15,923 nucleotides of DNA from CADEED01 sp035761265 (GCA_035761265.1 DASTRL010000252.1:1-15923); one strand, 5' to 3'. Counted from the stretch's first letter, positions 5,367 to 13,096 are shown. Notes: generated by a model from the sequence alone, not told the origin. Program-made: numbers and translations.

Positions 5367-8174
5367 GTGGATCGATCAAGCAAAAACGCGAACCGGATCA
5401 CGCTCGGCGGGTGCACCAGGGCCGCGCTGCTCGGCCTCGTCTCGCTGCTGGCGGCCTGCACGCAGGGACCGGGCGGCGGCGGAATCGGTCTCGGCAGCGG
5501 CCAGGATCCGGATCCGGCGACCGTCGATTTCCCCATCTTCTACATCCGCCACCAGGTGCCGCAGGACCAGGACGACGTCACGCGCGTGCGCCCGTTCGTA
5601 GAGGACGACGAGTACAGCGCCACGCTCTGGAAGCGCGACCGCGCTTCCCCGGGCGCCGCCGAAACCGAGCTCACCGCGCGCCTGCGTGTCGACCCGCTCG
5701 GCGCGGCGGATGACCGCTACGACATCAAGGACCTCGCCGTCTCGCCGGATGGCCTCAAGGTGGCCTTCGCGATGCGCGGGCCGCTCGGCGATTTCGACGA
5801 GGACGAGCCGCCCACCTGGAACATCTGGGAATACGACATCGCCACCGACAACCTGCATCGCGTGATCAAGTCGGACATCGTCGCGGAGGAAGGCCAGGAC
5901 GTGGCGCCTGGCTATCTACCCGACGGGCGCATCCTGTTCTCCTCGACGCGCCAGCGGCAGGCCAAGGCCATCCTGCTCGACGAGAACAAGGCGCAGTTCG
6001 AGGCCACGAACGAGGCGCGCAGCGAGTCCGCCTTCGTGCTGCACGTCATGAACGGCGACGGCACCGACATCCACCAGATCAGCTTCAACCCGTCTAGCGA
6101 CCTGTACGGCACCGTGCTGCAGAACGGCCGCGTGCTGTTCACGCGCTGGGACAACGCGCCCGGCCGTGACGGGCTGCATCTGTACACGTCCAATCCCGAT
6201 GGCACGGACACGCAGCTCTACTACGGCGCGCTGTCGCACCAGACCGGCACGCCGGTGGATCCGGCCACGGGTATCGGGCCGCCGATCGAGTTCATGCGCG
6301 CCCGCGAGATGAGCGACGGCCGTCTCATGGTGCTGACACGCGAGCGCACCGACGTGGACTTCGGCGGCAACCTCACCATCATCGACGCGCGCAACTTCGT
6401 CGAGAACACGCAGCCGCTGGCGGCGAATGCCGGTGCGGCCGGCCCCGCGCAGATCGCGGCGACTCTCAACGACGTGCGCACCATTCCCGGTCCTTCGCCA
6501 GGTGGCCGCTTCCAGTCCGGCTTCCCGCTGTGGGACGGCTCCGGTCGCATTCTCGTGAGCTGGTCGCAGTGCCGGCTGCTCGACGTCGGCGGCGCGGACC
6601 CGACGCGCATCATCCCCTGCGACGCGCAGCACCTGGCCGATCCGGCGGTGCAGACCGCGCCGCCGCTCTACAGCATCTGGATGATGAATCCCTCGCAGAA
6701 CACCATCCTGCCGGTGATGGCGCCGGTCGAAGGCATCATGGTGACCGAAGCCATCGCCGCGCAGCCGCGCACTCCCCTGCCCGCGGTCATCCTCGACAAG
6801 AAGCCGCCGCTCGACGCGAACCCGGACTGGGTCTCCGAGGGCGTGGGCGTGCTGTCGATCCGCAGTGTCTACGACATCATGGGCACGGACACGGCGCGCA
6901 CCACGGCCAATGCGCCCACCACGATCCAGAGCCTCGCGAATCCCGCGAACACCGCGGCCAACTCGCGGCCGGTGCGCTTCATCCGCATCGAGAAGCCCGT
7001 GTCGCTGCCCGACGATGACGACATCGCCGATCCGGACAATTCGGCCTTCGGACCCACCGGCGTGATGCGCGAGATCGTGGCCTACGCGCCCGTCGAGCCG
7101 GACGGCTCGGTGCGCATGAAGGTGCCGGCGAACATCGCCTTCACTATTTCCCTGCTCGACGTGAACGGCCGCCGCATCAACGGTCTTCCCTGGGGAAATC
7201 TGCATCGCGCCTGGTTGTCGGTGCGGCCGGGCGAACTGCTCGAGTGCAACGGCTGCCACCAGCGCAACACCGCCGCCAACACCATCGCGCGCTCGCATGG
7301 CCGCAAGGGCTCGTTCGACTCCGTCTACGCGGGCGCGACCGCCACCGGCGCCGCTTTCCCGGGCGCGGTGAACACGATCTCCCCGGAAGCCGGCGACACG
7401 ATGGCGCAAGCGCGCGCGCGCGGCGGATCTTCCTGCATCGACCCGGACACCATGGCCGAGCGTTGCGGCCCGGTGTCGCTGAACCCGAGCGCCGACGTGG
7501 TCTACAACGAGATCTGGAAACAGAGCCCGCTGCCCACCGAGTCCTTCAGCTACAGCCACATGGCGCTCACCAGCCCGCGGCCGACGAATGCGTCGTGCTA
7601 TCCGGTGTGGCAGGCGACCTGCCGCATCACCATCCACTACGCGGCGATCGGCACGCGCCAGGGCCACATCCATCCATTGTGGTCGGTGAACCGTCCGGCG
7701 GCCGGCGTGGTGGATCCGGTCACGATGGCAACGACTTATCCGGACACCTGCACGCAGTGCCACACGCGCGTCAACCCTGCGGACATGACCCCGATGTTGC
7801 CGGCCGCGTCGCTGGAACTCACGGACGAGGTTTCGGACGAAGACGCCTTGCAGCTGCGCGCCTATCGCCAGCTGCTCTTCCCACGCCCCGAGCTCGAGCT
7901 CGTGAACGGCGCGGTCACCCAGCGGCAGGTGCCGCTGCTCGATGCCAACGGCAATCCCGTGCTCGACGACAATGGCAACCCGGTCTTCACCACCCCGCAG
8001 TTGCCGGCATCGATGGCGGCGGGCAATGCGCGCGGGTCGCGGTTCTTCAACGTGATGAATGATCCCGTGCATGCAGGTATGCTCTCGCCCGCCGAGCTGC
8101 GCTTGCTTTCGGAGTGGCTGGATATTGGAGCCCAGTATTACAACGACCCGTTCCCGCCGACTCCGCAGAATTAG
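5367..8174 (+). CDS. HzsA-like diheme lipoprotein with beta-propeller (PD40-like) repeats
   Basis: This is a 935-residue protein. The GTG at 5367 is chosen because GGAGG lies six bases upstream and it gives a compact lipoprotein signal (SLLAAC, C31) followed by a Gly-rich linker. Residues about 110-560 contain repeated propeller strands such as LAVSPDGLKVAF, YLPDGRILFSS and LQNGRVLFTRW. The segment EIVAYAPVEPDGSVRMKVPA, followed by a WLSVRPGELLECNGCH stretch, is typical of proteins annotated as related to the hydrazine synthase alpha subunit. Heme sites are CNGCH at 627-631 and CTQCH at 795-799. The C-terminal LSPAELRLLSEWLDIGAQYYND segment is the usual end of the family. In true anammox HzsA, as I recall it, a Tyr four residues after the first CXXCH His ligates the heme; here that position is Thr635. 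No HzsB or HzsC is nearby. I infer an envelope redox protein of unknown substrate, first in a six-gene operon. Confidence 0.88.
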   Translation: MDRSSKNANRITLGGCTRAALLGLVSLLAACTQGPGGGGIGLGSGQDPDPATVDFPIFYIRHQVPQDQDDVTRVRPFVEDDEYSATLWKRDRASPGAAETELTARLRVDPLGAADDRYDIKDLAVSPDGLKVAFAMRGPLGDFDEDEPPTWNIWEYDIATDNLHRVIKSDIVAEEGQDVAPGYLPDGRILFSSTRQRQAKAILLDENKAQFEATNEARSESAFVLHVMNGDGTDIHQISFNPSSDLYGTVLQNGRVLFTRWDNAPGRDGLHLYTSNPDGTDTQLYYGALSHQTGTPVDPATGIGPPIEFMRAREMSDGRLMVLTRERTDVDFGGNLTIIDARNFVENTQPLAANAGAAGPAQIAATLNDVRTIPGPSPGGRFQSGFPLWDGSGRILVSWSQCRLLDVGGADPTRIIPCDAQHLADPAVQTAPPLYSIWMMNPSQNTILPVMAPVEGIMVTEAIAAQPRTPLPAVILDKKPPLDANPDWVSEGVGVLSIRSVYDIMGTDTARTTANAPTTIQSLANPANTAANSRPVRFIRIEKPVSLPDDDDIADPDNSAFGPTGVMREIVAYAPVEPDGSVRMKVPANIAFTISLLDVNGRRINGLPWGNLHRAWLSVRPGELLECNGCHQRNTAANTIARSHGRKGSFDSVYAGATATGAAFPGAVNTISPEAGDTMAQARARGGSSCIDPDTMAERCGPVSLNPSADVVYNEIWKQSPLPTESFSYSHMALTSPRPTNASCYPVWQATCRITIHYAAIGTRQGHIHPLWSVNRPAAGVVDPVTMATTYPDTCTQCHTRVNPADMTPMLPAASLELTDEVSDEDALQLRAYRQLLFPRPELELVNGAVTQRQVPLLDANGNPVLDDNGNPVFTTPQLPASMAAGNARGSRFFNVMNDPVHAGMLSPAELRLLSEWLDIGAQYYNDPFPPTPQN

Positions 8175-8946
8175 CCTTGGGCTTTCCTTCGTCCTCGCGT
8201 GCACCCTCCCTGCCACAGGCCTAGCAAAGGAGACCGAGGCGGAAAAGGCCGCCAAGGAAGAGGCGGCCCGGGAAAAGCTGCTGCAGGTGTTCATCAGCGA
8301 GCCCTACCTGGAATTGTCGACGGGCCCCGGACGCGGCTACCCCGTGTTCCACGTGGTGGAGCGCGACGCCTCGGTCGACGTGCTCTACCGCCGCACGGAC
8401 TGGTTCAAGGTGCGCGACGAGCGCGGCGTGGAAGGCTGGGCCCGGGCGCGCGACATGCGCCGCACCAAGCTCGCCGACGGATCGCCGTTCGTCTTCAATC
8501 TCGGCGACCGCAATGGCTTCACCACGCACGACTGGGAACTGGGCATCGGTGGCGGCGACTACGGCGGCGCCAACCTGATCAATGCCTACGGCGCCTGGTC
8601 GCTCACCGACAACATGAAGGTCGAGCTCACGCTGTCGCAGTTCCTCGGCAATTCGTCGAACGGTTACAAGGCCGAGGCCGGCCTCACGCACGTCATCGTC
8701 CCGGAGTGGCGCCTTTCGCCCTTCCTGGAACTCGGCACGGGCATCGTGTACGTCGAGCCGCGCGCCACGATTGTCTTGCCCGAGGACCGCACCGACCAGA
8801 CCGCCTATGTGGGCGCGGGCCTGCGCTTTTATCTCACCCGGCGCTTCTTCGTGAGGGCCGACTATCGCTGGCACACGATATTCACGAGCCGCGATGACAA
8901 CGAGGAGTTGGAAGAATGGAAAGTCCTAATCGCCTGCTTCTTCTAG
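8125..8946 (+). CDS. SH3b domain plus outer-membrane beta-barrel protein
   Basis: This protein has 273 residues if translation starts at TTG 8125, which is preceded by GGAG (8111-8114). That start yields an Arg-rich n-region, a hydrophobic core and a cleavage site at TGLA-KE. In-frame ATGs at 8059 and 8074 would add a Cys-rich, non-signal extension inside the upstream gene. After a short charged helix (residues 35-51), a bacterial SH3 domain spans about 52-115, with an ELSTGPGRGYPVF stretch and a WFKVRDERGVEGWA stretch. The rest alternates polar and hydrophobic residues in amphipathic strands (WELGIGGGDYGG, VELTLSQFLG, GAGLRFYLTRRFFVRADYRW) and ends in Phe, as BAM-assembled barrels do. SH3b domains often bind peptidoglycan or peptides, so it may tether the barrel to the cell wall. 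It overlaps the previous gene by 50 bases and the next by 31, so translation is probably coupled. The substrate is unknown. Confidence 0.78.
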   Translation: MEPSITTTRSRRLRRISLGLSFVLACTLPATGLAKETEAEKAAKEEAAREKLLQVFISEPYLELSTGPGRGYPVFHVVERDASVDVLYRRTDWFKVRDERGVEGWARARDMRRTKLADGSPFVFNLGDRNGFTTHDWELGIGGGDYGGANLINAYGAWSLTDNMKVELTLSQFLGNSSNGYKAEAGLTHVIVPEWRLSPFLELGTGIVYVEPRATIVLPEDRTDQTAYVGAGLRFYLTRRFFVRADYRWHTIFTSRDDNEELEEWKVLIACFF

Positions 8947-9629
8947 CGGCGGCGTTGTGCGCGATCGGCAGCCTTTCCGGCTGCGCGATCTTCCGCAGGG
9001 ATAAGGTCGAGAAGCCGCAGACCGAGGAACAGGCCGCGGCCGAGGAGGAAGCCGAGGACGCCGACTCGACGCCGCCGCGCGTCATCGAGCCGAACGTCGC
9101 GCGTCGCAAGATCAAGACTCCGAAGATCGACAACGAGAACTGGGAACTCGGCGTCGGCGCGGGATTCGTCTCGATCGAGGACTTCGGCACCAACCCGACC
9201 TACGCGGCGCAGATCTCCTATCATGTGACAGAAGATTTCTTCTTCCGCGCCGACCTCGGCCAATCCACCGCCGGGAAAACCAGTTTCGAGACGCTGGGTG
9301 GCGACATCGAGCTGCTGGCCGGAGATGAGAGGCGCTTCACGTATTACAGCCTCTCGCTGGGCTACAACTTCCTGCCTGGCGAGGTTTTTCTCGGTCGCAA
9401 TCTCGCCATGAACAGTGGTTTCTATGTGATGGGCGGGATAGGCAGCGTGAAGTTCGCCGGCGACAACCGGCTGACCCTCAACTTCGGCGCGGGTTTCCGC
9501 GTGCTGCCCACCGACTGGCTGGCGATACATCTCGGCGTGCAGGACCGCGTGTTCGACTCGGACTTGTTAGGCGAGACCAAGGTCACCAACAACATGGAGA
9601 TGCTGCTGAGTGCGACCGTCTTTTTCTGA
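8916..9629 (+). CDS. Outer-membrane beta-barrel lipoprotein (myx-plus type)
   Basis: This is a 237-residue protein with a lipobox (SLSGC, C23), an acidic Glu/Ala-rich linker (about 34-55) and a C-terminal barrel of about 165 residues ending in VFF. The barrel opens with NENWELGVGAGFVSIEDFG and has repeated aromatic strands (YAAQISYHVTEDFFFRADLG, YYSLSLGYNFLPGEVFLG). This fits the small outer-membrane beta-barrel family described in myxobacteria and other proteobacteria. Its first strand, WELGVG, matches WELGIG in the preceding protein, so the two barrels look paralogous. The ATG at 8916 follows GGAAG and lies inside the end of the upstream gene, indicating translational coupling. Function is inferred only as an outer-membrane component of the same system. 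A lipid anchor on a barrel is unusual but common in this family. Confidence 0.82.
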   Translation: MESPNRLLLLAAALCAIGSLSGCAIFRRDKVEKPQTEEQAAAEEEAEDADSTPPRVIEPNVARRKIKTPKIDNENWELGVGAGFVSIEDFGTNPTYAAQISYHVTEDFFFRADLGQSTAGKTSFETLGGDIELLAGDERRFTYYSLSLGYNFLPGEVFLGRNLAMNSGFYVMGGIGSVKFAGDNRLTLNFGAGFRVLPTDWLAIHLGVQDRVFDSDLLGETKVTNNMEMLLSATVFF

Positions 9630-9641
9630 CGGAGTGATCTC

Positions 9642-10163
9642 ATGTCGGCACGAACAGTGAAAGGCCAGATCTTCAGCAAGGTGTTCAAGGGCTTCGCGCT
9701 CGCCGCCGTGTTCGCCTCGGCCGCGCTCGCCGCCTCCTCCGGCCCGGCGCCGGGCTTCCAGCTCTCGGGCCGCGGCGGCAAGACCATCGACCTTGCACAG
9801 TTCAAGGGTCAGGTCGTGATGATCAACTTCTGGGCCACCTGGTGCGGCCCCTGCCGGCAGGAAATGCCGCTGCTCGAGGACATCTACAAGAAGTACAAGC
9901 CCATGGGCTTCACCATGCTCGCGGTGAACGTCGAGCCGGATTCCAGGGCCGCCGAAGCCTGGCTGGGCAAGCTCTCCAAGCCGGTGAGCTTCCCGGTGGC
10001 GTTCGACGTGGACAGCAAGGTCAGCAAGGCCTACAACGTGGCCGGCATGCCGAGCACGGTATTCGTCGACCGCAAGGGCAACGTGCGCGTGATGCACAAG
10101 GGTTACAAGCCGGGCGATGAGAACTTCTATCTCACGCAGATCCGGACGATGCTGAAGGAGTGA
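9642..10163 (+). CDS. TlpA/ResA-like periplasmic thioredoxin
   Basis: This 173-residue protein has an N-terminal signal (FALAAVFASAALAA). The thioredoxin-like domain carries WATWCGPC with the redox pair C68 and C71, the EMPLLEDIYKKY helix, and the cis-proline at P137 in GMPSTVFVD. TlpA/ResA proteins use this CxxC to reduce disulfides in the periplasm, for example in apocytochromes before heme attachment. Here three c-type cytochrome genes and one Cys-tailed lipoprotein gene are close by, so a dedicated maturation or repair role is a reasonable inference. The ATG at 9642 follows GGAG and starts 12 bases after the barrel gene. The family is clear; the specific client is not known. Confidence 0.93.
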   Translation: MSARTVKGQIFSKVFKGFALAAVFASAALAASSGPAPGFQLSGRGGKTIDLAQFKGQVVMINFWATWCGPCRQEMPLLEDIYKKYKPMGFTMLAVNVEPDSRAAEAWLGKLSKPVSFPVAFDVDSKVSKAYNVAGMPSTVFVDRKGNVRVMHKGYKPGDENFYLTQIRTMLKE

Positions 10164-10171
10164 GGACAGTG

Positions 10172-10399
10172 ATGCGCATCCGCGGTTTGTTCGTTCTAAC
10201 AGCCCTCGGCGTAGTGGCGTCGGGCTGCAGCTCCATCGAACCGTGGGTGAAGCCGTACGATCGCGAAAACCTCGCCGATCCCATCATGGCGTTCACGCGC
10301 GCACCGATCTCGCAGGACTTCCTCGACCACGTGTTCGAATCGCGCGAAGGCTCGCGCGGCGCCACCGGCGGCGGTGGCGGCGGCTGCGGTTGTAATTGA
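10172..10399 (+). CDS. DUF4266 small lipoprotein with C-terminal Gly-rich Cys-Gly-Cys-Asn tail
   Basis: This 75-residue protein starts at ATG 10172, with GAGG six bases upstream; an in-frame GTG at 10160 overlaps the previous stop. A lipobox (VASGC, C19) marks it as a lipoprotein, leaving a mature peptide of only 57 residues. The segment SIEPWVKPYDRENLADPIM is the hallmark of DUF4266. The C-terminus is six glycines followed by C72-G-C74-N75. I recall this ending as conserved in the family, which points to function: metal or heme contact, a thioether or disulfide, or covalent modification. A RGAT stretch (62-65) lies just before the glycines. DUF4266 genes are commonly found beside DUF3570, thioredoxin and ApbE genes, as here. 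The biochemical role is unknown. Confidence 0.88.
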   Translation: MRIRGLFVLTALGVVASGCSSIEPWVKPYDRENLADPIMAFTRAPISQDFLDHVFESREGSRGATGGGGGGCGCN

Positions 10400-10413
10400 G
10401 TTTGCGCAGCGCC

Positions 10414-11658
10414 ATGGCTAACAAGGTACGCACAGGTCTGGTTCGATGCGTCATAACCTGCCTCGGCCTCGCCGGGGCAGGATTTCTTCCGACCGCGGCG
10501 CATGCCGGCGTGCTGCCCGAGGATCGCGCCGACGTTCTCTACTTCCGCTACGACGGCGGCGGCGTGACCATCAATGGCCCCTCGATGCTGGTGCGCAAGA
10601 GCATCGGCGAGCACGTCTCGGTCGCGGCCAACTACTACATCGACATGGTGTCGTCGGCATCCATCGACGTGCAGACCTCCGCCAGTCCCTACGACGACGA
10701 GCGCACGCAATCGAGCCTGTCGATGGACTTCCTGCACGGCAAGTCCACCTACACCATCGGCTACGTCAACAGCGACGAAAGCGACTACAAGGCCAAGACC
10801 CTGTATGCCTCGGTGGCGCACGACATGTTCGGCGACCTCACCACGATCTCCTTCTCGTTCAAGAACGGCCAGAACGAGGTGTTCAAGAACGTGAAGATCG
10901 ACGACGTGAAGCAGAACGACCCGGCCTTCAACGGCGGCCTCGGCAAGGCCGACATGGAATCGAAGAGCTACAGCGTCGGCGTCTCGCAGATCGTCACCAA
11001 GAATCTGATCCTCTCCGGCCAGTACGAGGTCGTCACCGATGAGGGCTGGCTCAACAGCCCGTACCGTTCGGTGCGCTTCTTCATCGGCACCGACCAGCAG
11101 GGTCAGCAGCCCGAGGTGTATCCGAACACGCGTTCGAGCAACGCCGCCTCGATCCGCGCCAAGTACTTCCTGCCCTACCGCGCCGCGCTCGATGGCATGT
11201 ACCGCTTCTACACCGACACCTGGGGCGTGGTGGGCCACACCGCCGAGCTCGGCTACGTGCATCCGCTCGACAAGCCCATCTTCGGCGGTGACTGGATCTT
11301 CGAAGGACGCGTGCGCTACTACACGCAGACCGCCGCGGATTTCTACGCCGACATCTTCCCGCGCGCCGACTTCAGCAACTTCATGGCGCGCGACAAGGAA
11401 CTCGCCACCTACAACGCGATCACCGCCGGCATCGGCGCGACTTACGAGTTCAAGATCCAGCGCTTCCCATGGCTCACCAAGGGCCAGCTCAACCTGCGCT
11501 ACGACCACATGATGGTCAGCTACGACGACTTCCGCGATGCCACGTTCAGCATCGGCAAGTTCGGCGTGCTGCCGGACGAGCCGCTCGCGCCCGGCACCGA
11601 GCCGCTGTACGAGCTCAAGGCCAACATCTTCCAGTTCTACATCAGCGCGTTCTTCTGA
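10414..11658 (+). CDS. DUF3570 predicted outer-membrane beta-barrel
   Basis: This 414-residue protein starts at ATG 10414. A TTG at 10396 overlaps the DUF4266 stop and would add six residues; neither start has a strong ribosome binding site, so coupling to the upstream gene is likely. A signal peptide ends at AAHA, and the mature start GVLPEDRADVLYFRYDGGG, with VTINGPSMLVRKS just after it, is characteristic of DUF3570. Many Tyr- and Phe-flanked amphipathic strands follow, such as YTIGYVNSDESDYKAKTLYA and ILSGQYEVVTDEGW. The chain ends FYISAFF, with the terminal Phe expected for outer-membrane insertion. It is the last gene of the operon and ends only 7 bases from a converging gene. I infer a large barrel that may be partner or channel for the small DUF4266 lipoprotein. 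No transport substrate can be read from it. Confidence 0.9.
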   Translation: MANKVRTGLVRCVITCLGLAGAGFLPTAAHAGVLPEDRADVLYFRYDGGGVTINGPSMLVRKSIGEHVSVAANYYIDMVSSASIDVQTSASPYDDERTQSSLSMDFLHGKSTYTIGYVNSDESDYKAKTLYASVAHDMFGDLTTISFSFKNGQNEVFKNVKIDDVKQNDPAFNGGLGKADMESKSYSVGVSQIVTKNLILSGQYEVVTDEGWLNSPYRSVRFFIGTDQQGQQPEVYPNTRSSNAASIRAKYFLPYRAALDGMYRFYTDTWGVVGHTAELGYVHPLDKPIFGGDWIFEGRVRYYTQTAADFYADIFPRADFSNFMARDKELATYNAITAGIGATYEFKIQRFPWLTKGQLNLRYDHMMVSYDDFRDATFSIGKFGVLPDEPLAPGTEPLYELKANIFQFYISAFF

Positions 11659-11665
11659 CGCCGGA

Positions 11666-13096
11666 TCAGTTCTCGAGCGATCTGCCGAACTGCACGCCGC
11701 CATCGTGCATGCCGATGTCGGGGTGGCGCCGTCGCAGGTCGATCATCTCCGCTCCCGCCAGCAGCACCGGTCCGTAGCCGTGGGCCGCCAGCAGGTGTAC
11801 CGGGCGATACATGTAGAACATCGGATCCCATCCCATGCCGGTGCCGACGCAGGTGCCTGCGACTTGCCCGCGCGCGTTCACCTTCCTCGCCACTGCGTTC
11901 CAGCCCAGTGAGGCGGGCGGGCCAAAGGCCAGCGGATCCAGCCATCCGCGGTTGATGCCGCGCGCGATGCCGAACACGAACATGGCGCTGGCCGAGGTCT
12001 CCTCGTAGGACTCGCGCCGGTCGAGAAGCTGGTGCCACAAACCTGCGTGTCCCTGGTTGGCGATGAGCCCGGCGGCATGCGCGCGGAACAGCTCGAGGAT
12101 GCGCGCGCGCTGCGGATGATCCCCAGGCAGCACCTCCAGCAATTCCGCCATGGCCATGAGTGCCCAGCCGTTGGCGCGTGCCCAATGGAATGCCGGGTGC
12201 ACCTGCATGCCCTGCACCCAGCCGTGCATGAACAGCCCGCGCTCGCGCACGAACATGCGCCCGGCGAATTGCAGCACCTGCTTCGCGGCATCGTCGTAGT
12301 AGCCTCGCTCGCCCGTGAGCTTTCCCGCCTGTGCCAGGCAGGGCACGCTCATGTAAAGGTCGTCCAGCCATAGCGAGGCCGGCAGGGGTCGATTGCGGGC
12401 CAGCGTTCCGTCGCCGAGCCGGAACTGTTGCGTGGACACGTAGCGCACGAGATTGTCGATCCAGGGACGCAACGACGCCGCGCCACGCTGCTCGCCGAGG
12501 CCGGCGAGCTCGGCCTTGATCAGCGCGGCGCACATCGCGCCCGCGTCATCGAGCGCGCGCGGCAGGATGATGGCGCGCAGCGGGATGCCGTGCGCCGGCC
12601 GCGGGTAGTCAGACGCGGTCATACCCGCGGGCAACCGATCGCGCGCGTGTGTCGCGAGCGTCGCGATGGCCGCGAGCCGCCGGCGTGTGTAGTCGCGATA
12701 GCGCGCATCGCCGGTGATCTCGGCGGCGCGCAGCATGCCGGCATAGGTCACGCCCCATTCGTAGGTGAGGATCTGCAGGTCGGTGCGCGCCAGCGCCACC
12801 TCGGGCGGCAGTACCGTGAGGTCCGGCACGGACTCACCGGTGGCGCCGTTCACCACGGCTACCGGCGCCGCCTCATCCACGTAGGCATGCACGCGCTCCA
12901 GCACCTTGCGGATGTCGTCCGCCGTGGCGGGTTCGTAGGGCGTGGGGTAGTCGACCTCGAGGCGCCCGGAATAGACCCCGGGGTCCGCCTGCGGCGTGCT
13001 GTGCACCTGTGTTGGCGTGGATTGGGCGCTGGCCGCGGATGCAGACAGGACGGCAGCAAACAGCCGGGCGGCGCGGACCAGACGACGCAATTGCAT
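11666..13096 (-). CDS. GH105-like unsaturated rhamnogalacturonyl hydrolase
   Basis: This 476-residue protein starts at ATG 13096, three to four bases after a G-run, and has a Sec signal (LFAAVLSASAASA). The body shows the helical-barrel signature of glycoside hydrolase family 105: WLDDLYMSVP at 243-252 (the family's WxDD motif with the catalytic Asp), a HWARANGWALMAMAE helix near 305-320, and GLWHQLLDRRESYEETSASA near 350-370. GH105 enzymes hydrolyse the unsaturated uronic acid left at chain ends by pectin or rhamnogalacturonan lyases. The exported location suggests action in the periplasm. No lyase, sugar transporter or other carbohydrate enzyme is visible in the window, so its substrate is unsupported by context. 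It is encoded opposite to both neighbours and seems unrelated to the redox genes. Confidence 0.87.
   Translation of the reverse strand: MQLRRLVRAARLFAAVLSASAASAQSTPTQVHSTPQADPGVYSGRLEVDYPTPYEPATADDIRKVLERVHAYVDEAAPVAVVNGATGESVPDLTVLPPEVALARTDLQILTYEWGVTYAGMLRAAEITGDARYRDYTRRRLAAIATLATHARDRLPAGMTASDYPRPAHGIPLRAIILPRALDDAGAMCAALIKAELAGLGEQRGAASLRPWIDNLVRYVSTQQFRLGDGTLARNRPLPASLWLDDLYMSVPCLAQAGKLTGERGYYDDAAKQVLQFAGRMFVRERGLFMHGWVQGMQVHPAFHWARANGWALMAMAELLEVLPGDHPQRARILELFRAHAAGLIANQGHAGLWHQLLDRRESYEETSASAMFVFGIARGINRGWLDPLAFGPPASLGWNAVARKVNARGQVAGTCVGTGMGWDPMFYMYRPVHLLAAHGYGPVLLAGAEMIDLRRRHPDIGMHDGGVQFGRSLEN

Noticed and set aside
5367..8174. Assigning the name hzsA and an anammox role
   Set aside because: The partner subunits are absent, the expected heme Tyr is replaced by Thr, and the surrounding genes are not of the anammox type.
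5916..8294. A 792-codon minus-strand open frame
   Set aside because: It is antisense to the HzsA-like gene, whose heme and propeller motifs are clear. The minus-strand translation has low-complexity Arg/His composition and no domain.
10366..10399. Gly-codon repeat considered as a simple-sequence repeat or phase-variable tract
   Set aside because: It encodes the poly-Gly arm of DUF4266, is made of mixed GGC/GGT codons, and is too short and irregular for slippage.
10132..11703. A 523-codon minus-strand open frame
   Set aside because: It is antisense to DUF4266 and DUF3570 and has no motif.
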